Below are positions 61,293 through 64,000 of a stretch of DNA of 64,000 nucleotides, piece after piece. The notes beneath the pieces are model-generated. The model saw only the letters and a program-made list of their open reading frames with translations, did not search any database and had not been told where the DNA came from. The DNA lies in contig JAIYDC010000134.1 in assembly GCA_027487685.1 (NCBI GenBank), positions 1 to 64,000 of the forward strand, written 5' to 3'. Each line of letters starts with the position of its first letter. Position 1 is the first letter of the stretch. This stretch comes from Pseudomonadota bacterium. Its GTDB lineage: Bacteria; Bdellovibrionota; Bacteriovoracia; Bacteriovoracales; Bacteriovoracaceae. A program made the translations under genes and the position numbers.

Positions 61293-61637
61293 CTAGGCGC
61301 CGCCGCCGCCACCATTATCATTCTCAATGCCGCCAGGAGCACAGGAGTAGCCCATAAACCGGAAGCGCCAGTTGTAGACACCCTGAACATAGTCACGGAA
61401 GTTACACTTCGCTTCTGCCTCTTCCCAGGTTTTGAAAACCGTGAAGAAGTCACTTTTAATGTAGCGCCGGTCAACAGTAGGTGTCGGGTTATTACACGGA
61501 ACCGCGTAAGCAGCTTCAGCTGAAGCTGAATCAAGCTCATAGAAAGGAACATCGCCGCAGGTCTCAAGGACGCTTTGATTAGCAGATGCGACGCCGGTGA
61601 GGAGGAGCAGGGATACAAATAAAACCAGTGCTTTCAT
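61293..61637 (-). CDS. Small exported Cys-containing protein (114 aa)
   Basis: A signal peptide (MKALVLFVSLLLLTGVASA) and a mature part with four or five cysteines (ETCGDV, VPCNN, AKCNF, YSCAPGG) and a Gly run at the end. GGAG lies six bases before the ATG at 61637; longer in-frame starts exist up to 61712 but lack a ribosome site. No family is recognised. It is encoded downstream of the 374-residue gene's end by about 90 bases. Confidence 0.6.
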   Translation of the reverse strand: MKALVLFVSLLLLTGVASANQSVLETCGDVPFYELDSASAEAAYAVPCNNPTPTVDRRYIKSDFFTVFKTWEEAEAKCNFRDYVQGVYNWRFRFMGYSCAPGGIENDNGGGGGA

Positions 61638-61727
61638 AGAATTCTCCATAGGGGAAATAGTTGTCAGACTTGAAAATACGGTATTTCCCATGCATAGGCA
61701 AATCCGGGCCATCCCATGAGATTAACG

Positions 61728-62852
61728 CTACTTATTGGTGTGGTAGCGGATAGGATTTGCCAGAGGATTTGTAGCGAGGAGATACCCTACGATGGCCTTC
61801 AGCTCTGGATTTACCCCCACCTCATCGAAAGAAACAGGGCGCCCCAGGACCTCAATCCCATCGAGGCTATAGTGTGTCTTCCAGTTCTTATCTTCCCACA
61901 TCCGATAGACGATACCTCTCCGGCAGTTAGCTACCATTGCACGGCGGTCAAAACGATCCATGCCATAACGAAGTTCCTCTGCCAGGAAGTCTCGGAGGTT
62001 GAGGTAATGGGACATCGCTTCGTTAACCATCAGGCAAAGTCCTGCGTTGGCCTTAAAATTTTTCTCGAAGACCTCGTCGGAAAGTCGCACGTCAATGAGG
62101 CCCGCAATACTAGAGAAATAACGCTTTCCACGCATGATGTGATCGGTAGGAATGAACTTCCAGTCGCCCATCTCCCTTGGAGTGAGGATTCCCTCAAACT
62201 CATTCTCGAGTTGGAGGAGCCCCAGGACAACCTTGGCCGCGACTTGATTATCGTTGGTCCAGATAAGACGCATCAGGTGCCGAACCTCGGCCAGCGCGCT
62301 GAGGGTATCGCCCGTTTCTTTGCCATAGAGGTAACGCAGTTTCGACCAGCTCACGAGATCTCTGTAGGTAGGAATAGGGTAAGCGAAGGTATCGAAGCGC
62401 TTCCCCTGGGGGTAGGCCGGCGATCCAAGCTCAAGGGCCCAGACATCGTAGACCTTCAGGGCCTTAAGCCAATCGAACTTCATCCCCATTTTCTTAAAAA
62501 GTGGCCTCTTGGTGACCCAGTCGTGGGCGAGTTCACGGTGAATGAAATCAGGCAAGACAAGGCCGCCTTGGTGATGGACCTCGCCGATCTGCCAGTGAAG
62601 TTGTGGATTAAGGAAGGGGCCTGCGTCTCGGTTTCCACGGCCTGGATAAAAGAGGTCGTACTGGTTTAGGATCTCCCGGTCTTCAGCGATAAGCTTATCA
62701 TGCTCTTTGATCAGTTTGGCGGGGGATAATTTAAAGAAGCCGCGCATGTAGTAGAGGCGAACAAAGGAGTAGCGATTGACCCAACTGAGGGCGAGTAGTA
62801 TGGAGATGATTGCCAGGAGTGTAATAACCGACTTACGTTTTAAGATTCCCAT
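61728..62852 (-). CDS. Membrane-anchored protein of unknown function (374 aa)
   Basis: A basic N-terminus and one membrane helix (VITLLAIISILLALSWV) anchor a helical soluble domain with many Tyr and Trp residues (WALELGSPAYPQGKRF; VWSKLRYLYGKETGD-like). No family is recognised. The ATG at 62852 is used; the ORF also allows 62867. The opposite strand holds a long open frame (61716-62669), which I judge to be a shadow. Confidence 0.68.
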   Translation of the reverse strand: MGILKRKSVITLLAIISILLALSWVNRYSFVRLYYMRGFFKLSPAKLIKEHDKLIAEDREILNQYDLFYPGRGNRDAGPFLNPQLHWQIGEVHHQGGLVLPDFIHRELAHDWVTKRPLFKKMGMKFDWLKALKVYDVWALELGSPAYPQGKRFDTFAYPIPTYRDLVSWSKLRYLYGKETGDTLSALAEVRHLMRLIWTNDNQVAAKVVLGLLQLENEFEGILTPREMGDWKFIPTDHIMRGKRYFSSIAGLIDVRLSDEVFEKNFKANAGLCLMVNEAMSHYLNLRDFLAEELRYGMDRFDRRAMVANCRRGIVYRMWEDKNWKTHYSLDGIEVLGRPVSFDEVGVNPELKAIVGYLLATNPLANPIRYHTNK

Positions 62853-62884
62853 TGGGGAAAGATACAAAAGTTTGGACTCCGAGT

Positions 62885-63142
62885 CTACCGGACTCGTTTG
62901 AAGTAAAGTTCGACTTCGGGGTTTATACTGGCCTCGGAAATTCCGGGGATTTCCACACCCGCTTCGAGGGTCAACCGAAGTCTTACTTGCCTCAGGACAA
63001 CGCTATTGCCGAAATCAAGTGCCTCCTGGGATTGGAGAACATCTCTGAAAGATTGGACCTTCTGATCAAGCACGATACCCGGCTCAGTAGTGACCATAAT
63101 TGATATTAAAGAAAAGAAAAGGCTTGGAAGAAATGCTTTCAT
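62885..63142 (-). CDS. Small exported protein overlapping the next gene
   Basis: An 85-residue protein with a signal peptide (MKAFLPSLFFSLISIMVTT) and a short charged mature part. Its ATG at 63142 overlaps the end of the larger gene upstream on the same strand by 4 bases, so the two are an operon. Unknown family. Confidence 0.55.
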   Translation of the reverse strand: MKAFLPSLFFSLISIMVTTEPGIVLDQKVQSFRDVLQSQEALDFGNSVVLRQVRLRLTLEAGVEIPGISEASINPEVELYFKRVR

Positions 63143-64000
63143 GGCCCAAGGCTCCGGTGGTCAATTTCTATGACTCCTCTCGTGGTGACGTCGGCCAGAC
63201 CAAGAAAACCAGTCCTAGAAAAATCGCTCACAGTTTTAAGATCAGAAATGTACCAGTGCTTGAAGTCCTTAGCGCGAATCTGAGAGGCATATCCCGCGGC
63301 GGTCTTAAGAGCACTTACCATTCCCGCAGCAAAATCTACTCGAACATAATTGCGGCGACGACGGAAGCTTCTTTCTGCCTCCTCCTCTTCGAAACCGCCA
63401 ATCTCGAGACTTGTGTCCCCAAGTTTAGCTAGTGCAGGAGGATGTTGAACTTTATTGCTCGATTCAGGCACGAAAATCAGATACCCGATGAACCCCGCCG
63501 AGTATCTCCATAAACCAAAGAATTTTCTCCTAACGGAAGCACCGAAGCCTATGGCCATCCGGCTGACCTCGAAGCCCGGAATTCTGATCATCGAGTTGGC
63601 CTCATTCAGTCCGGAGAGCACCTTGATGACAAACTTTGTTTCCTCATTATGAATCAAGGCCGGATTATGTTCACGCGGGACGATATCCCAATCGATACGA
63701 ATGCGAAAAGCGACTCCAACTTTCGTCCAAAGCGCAACCTCACCGCTCGCAGAAAAATTAAGATCGATGCGCATGGCCTTGAGCTTCCAGCCAGCGACTT
63801 GAGTGACACTGATCTGTGCCATTCGAAGCCTTAGCTCTTCAAGGGCCTTACGGACCTTGTTCCGCTGGGCCGGTACACGAAGTTTACCGGACTTGTTGGC
63901 GAGATCCACGATCGCATCCGCGAGGGAGTCGAGATCCTTCTCAGAGGTCTCTCCGGTAACTTCAAGGCTATCCTCTGTCTCAGAGAGAAGAGGAGCAGAT
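63139..64000 (-). CDS. Protein of unknown function, 5' end off window
   Basis: The frame runs off the right edge, open in the sequence from 63910 to 64000; inside the window it gives about 287 residues. The visible part is beta-rich (RIDLNFSASGEVALWTKVGVAFRIRIDW; GFIGYLIFVPESS; LAKLGDTSLEIGGFEEEEAERSF) and has no clear signal. A GTG near 63909 is in frame but probably internal. It is translationally coupled to the 85-residue exported protein. Unknown family. Confidence 0.65.
   Translation of the reverse strand, partial: SAPLLSETEDSLEVTGETSEKDLDSLADAIVDLANKSGKLRVPAQRNKVRKALEELRLRMAQISVTQVAGWKLKAMRIDLNFSASGEVALWTKVGVAFRIRIDWDIVPREHNPALIHNEETKFVIKVLSGLNEANSMIRIPGFEVSRMAIGFGASVRRKFFGLWRYSAGFIGYLIFVPESSNKVQHPPALAKLGDTSLEIGGFEEEEAERSFRRRRNYVRVDFAAGMVSALKTAAGYASQIRAKDFKHWYISDLKTVSDFSRTGFLGLADVTTRGVIEIDHRSLGP

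Noticed and set aside
61716-62669. 317-residue open frame on the plus strand opposite the 374-residue membrane-anchored gene
   Set aside because: Its translation has no signal, helix pattern or motif, while the minus strand gives a coherent protein with a membrane anchor.

Overview
This 64 kb window is a dense, mostly single-copy chromosomal stretch with roughly 48 supported protein genes. I saw no rRNA, tRNA, CRISPR array or insertion sequence. The gene content points to a Gram-negative predator-type bacterium of the Bdellovibrionota (Bdellovibrio/Bacteriovorax relatives). The reasons are a TIGR02147-family regulator, paired exported proteins with a 'VGNGGD' signature, an Agl/Glt-like envelope motor cluster with AglT- and AgmX/PglI-like parts, an AddAB recombinase with two nuclease domains, and many signal-peptide proteins of unknown function. 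The taxonomic call is inference, with moderate confidence.

Layout. 1-2.6 kb: a cut-off M48 membrane peptidase divergent from a rhodanese, then a small exported protein. 2.6-6.5 kb: an operon of a TIGR02147-type regulator and two long exported GNGGD paralogues. 6.6-9.8 kb: polA and an RDD membrane protein. 9.9-12.3 kb: thioredoxin, the LPS-heptose isomerase gmhA, then an exported protein-glutaminase-like enzyme with a small exported partner. 12.4-24.8 kb: an envelope machine made of a large membrane protein, a TolQ/ExbB-type channel and two ExbD-type subunits on the plus strand, facing a minus-strand operon (beta-barrel, TPR, TPR, TPR lipoprotein, small exported protein, FHA/TonB-like transducer). 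This matches the core of the Myxococcus Agl-Glt gliding system. 24.9-30.5 kb: addB-addA. 30.6-39.0 kb: hslO, a lipoprotein gene holding a 17-base homopolymer, a membrane protein, a membrane Fe-S oxidoreductase and three overlapping exported-protein genes.

39.1-43.1 kb: hisS-valS, overlapping by one base. 43.2-45.3 kb: a small exported protein, a GT9 glycosyltransferase and an EI24/CysZ-like membrane protein. 45.3-50.0 kb: a self-contained TonB operon (ExbB, ExbD, TonB, TonB-dependent receptor, lipoprotein). 50.1-51.2 kb: fabI and a DUF309 protein. 51.3-56.8 kb: small and exported proteins including a GDSL hydrolase, a lipocalin, an HNH nuclease lipoprotein and a fatty-acid desaturase. 56.9-58.7 kb: an AT-richer patch of exported proteins sharing a C-terminal tail, plus a remnant. 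58.8-60.7 kb: GTP-dependent PEP carboxykinase. 60.7-64 kb: unknown and exported proteins, the last cut by the window edge.

Taken together, the window combines housekeeping genes (polA, hisS, valS, fabI, trxA, gmhA, hslO, pckG) with a large envelope and secreted repertoire: two separate proton-channel systems (Agl-like and TonB-ExbBD), and exported enzymes that could act on proteins, nucleic acid, lipid and esters. Several strong hairpins lie in convergent or 3' positions without a U-tract, and only a few terminators are canonical.
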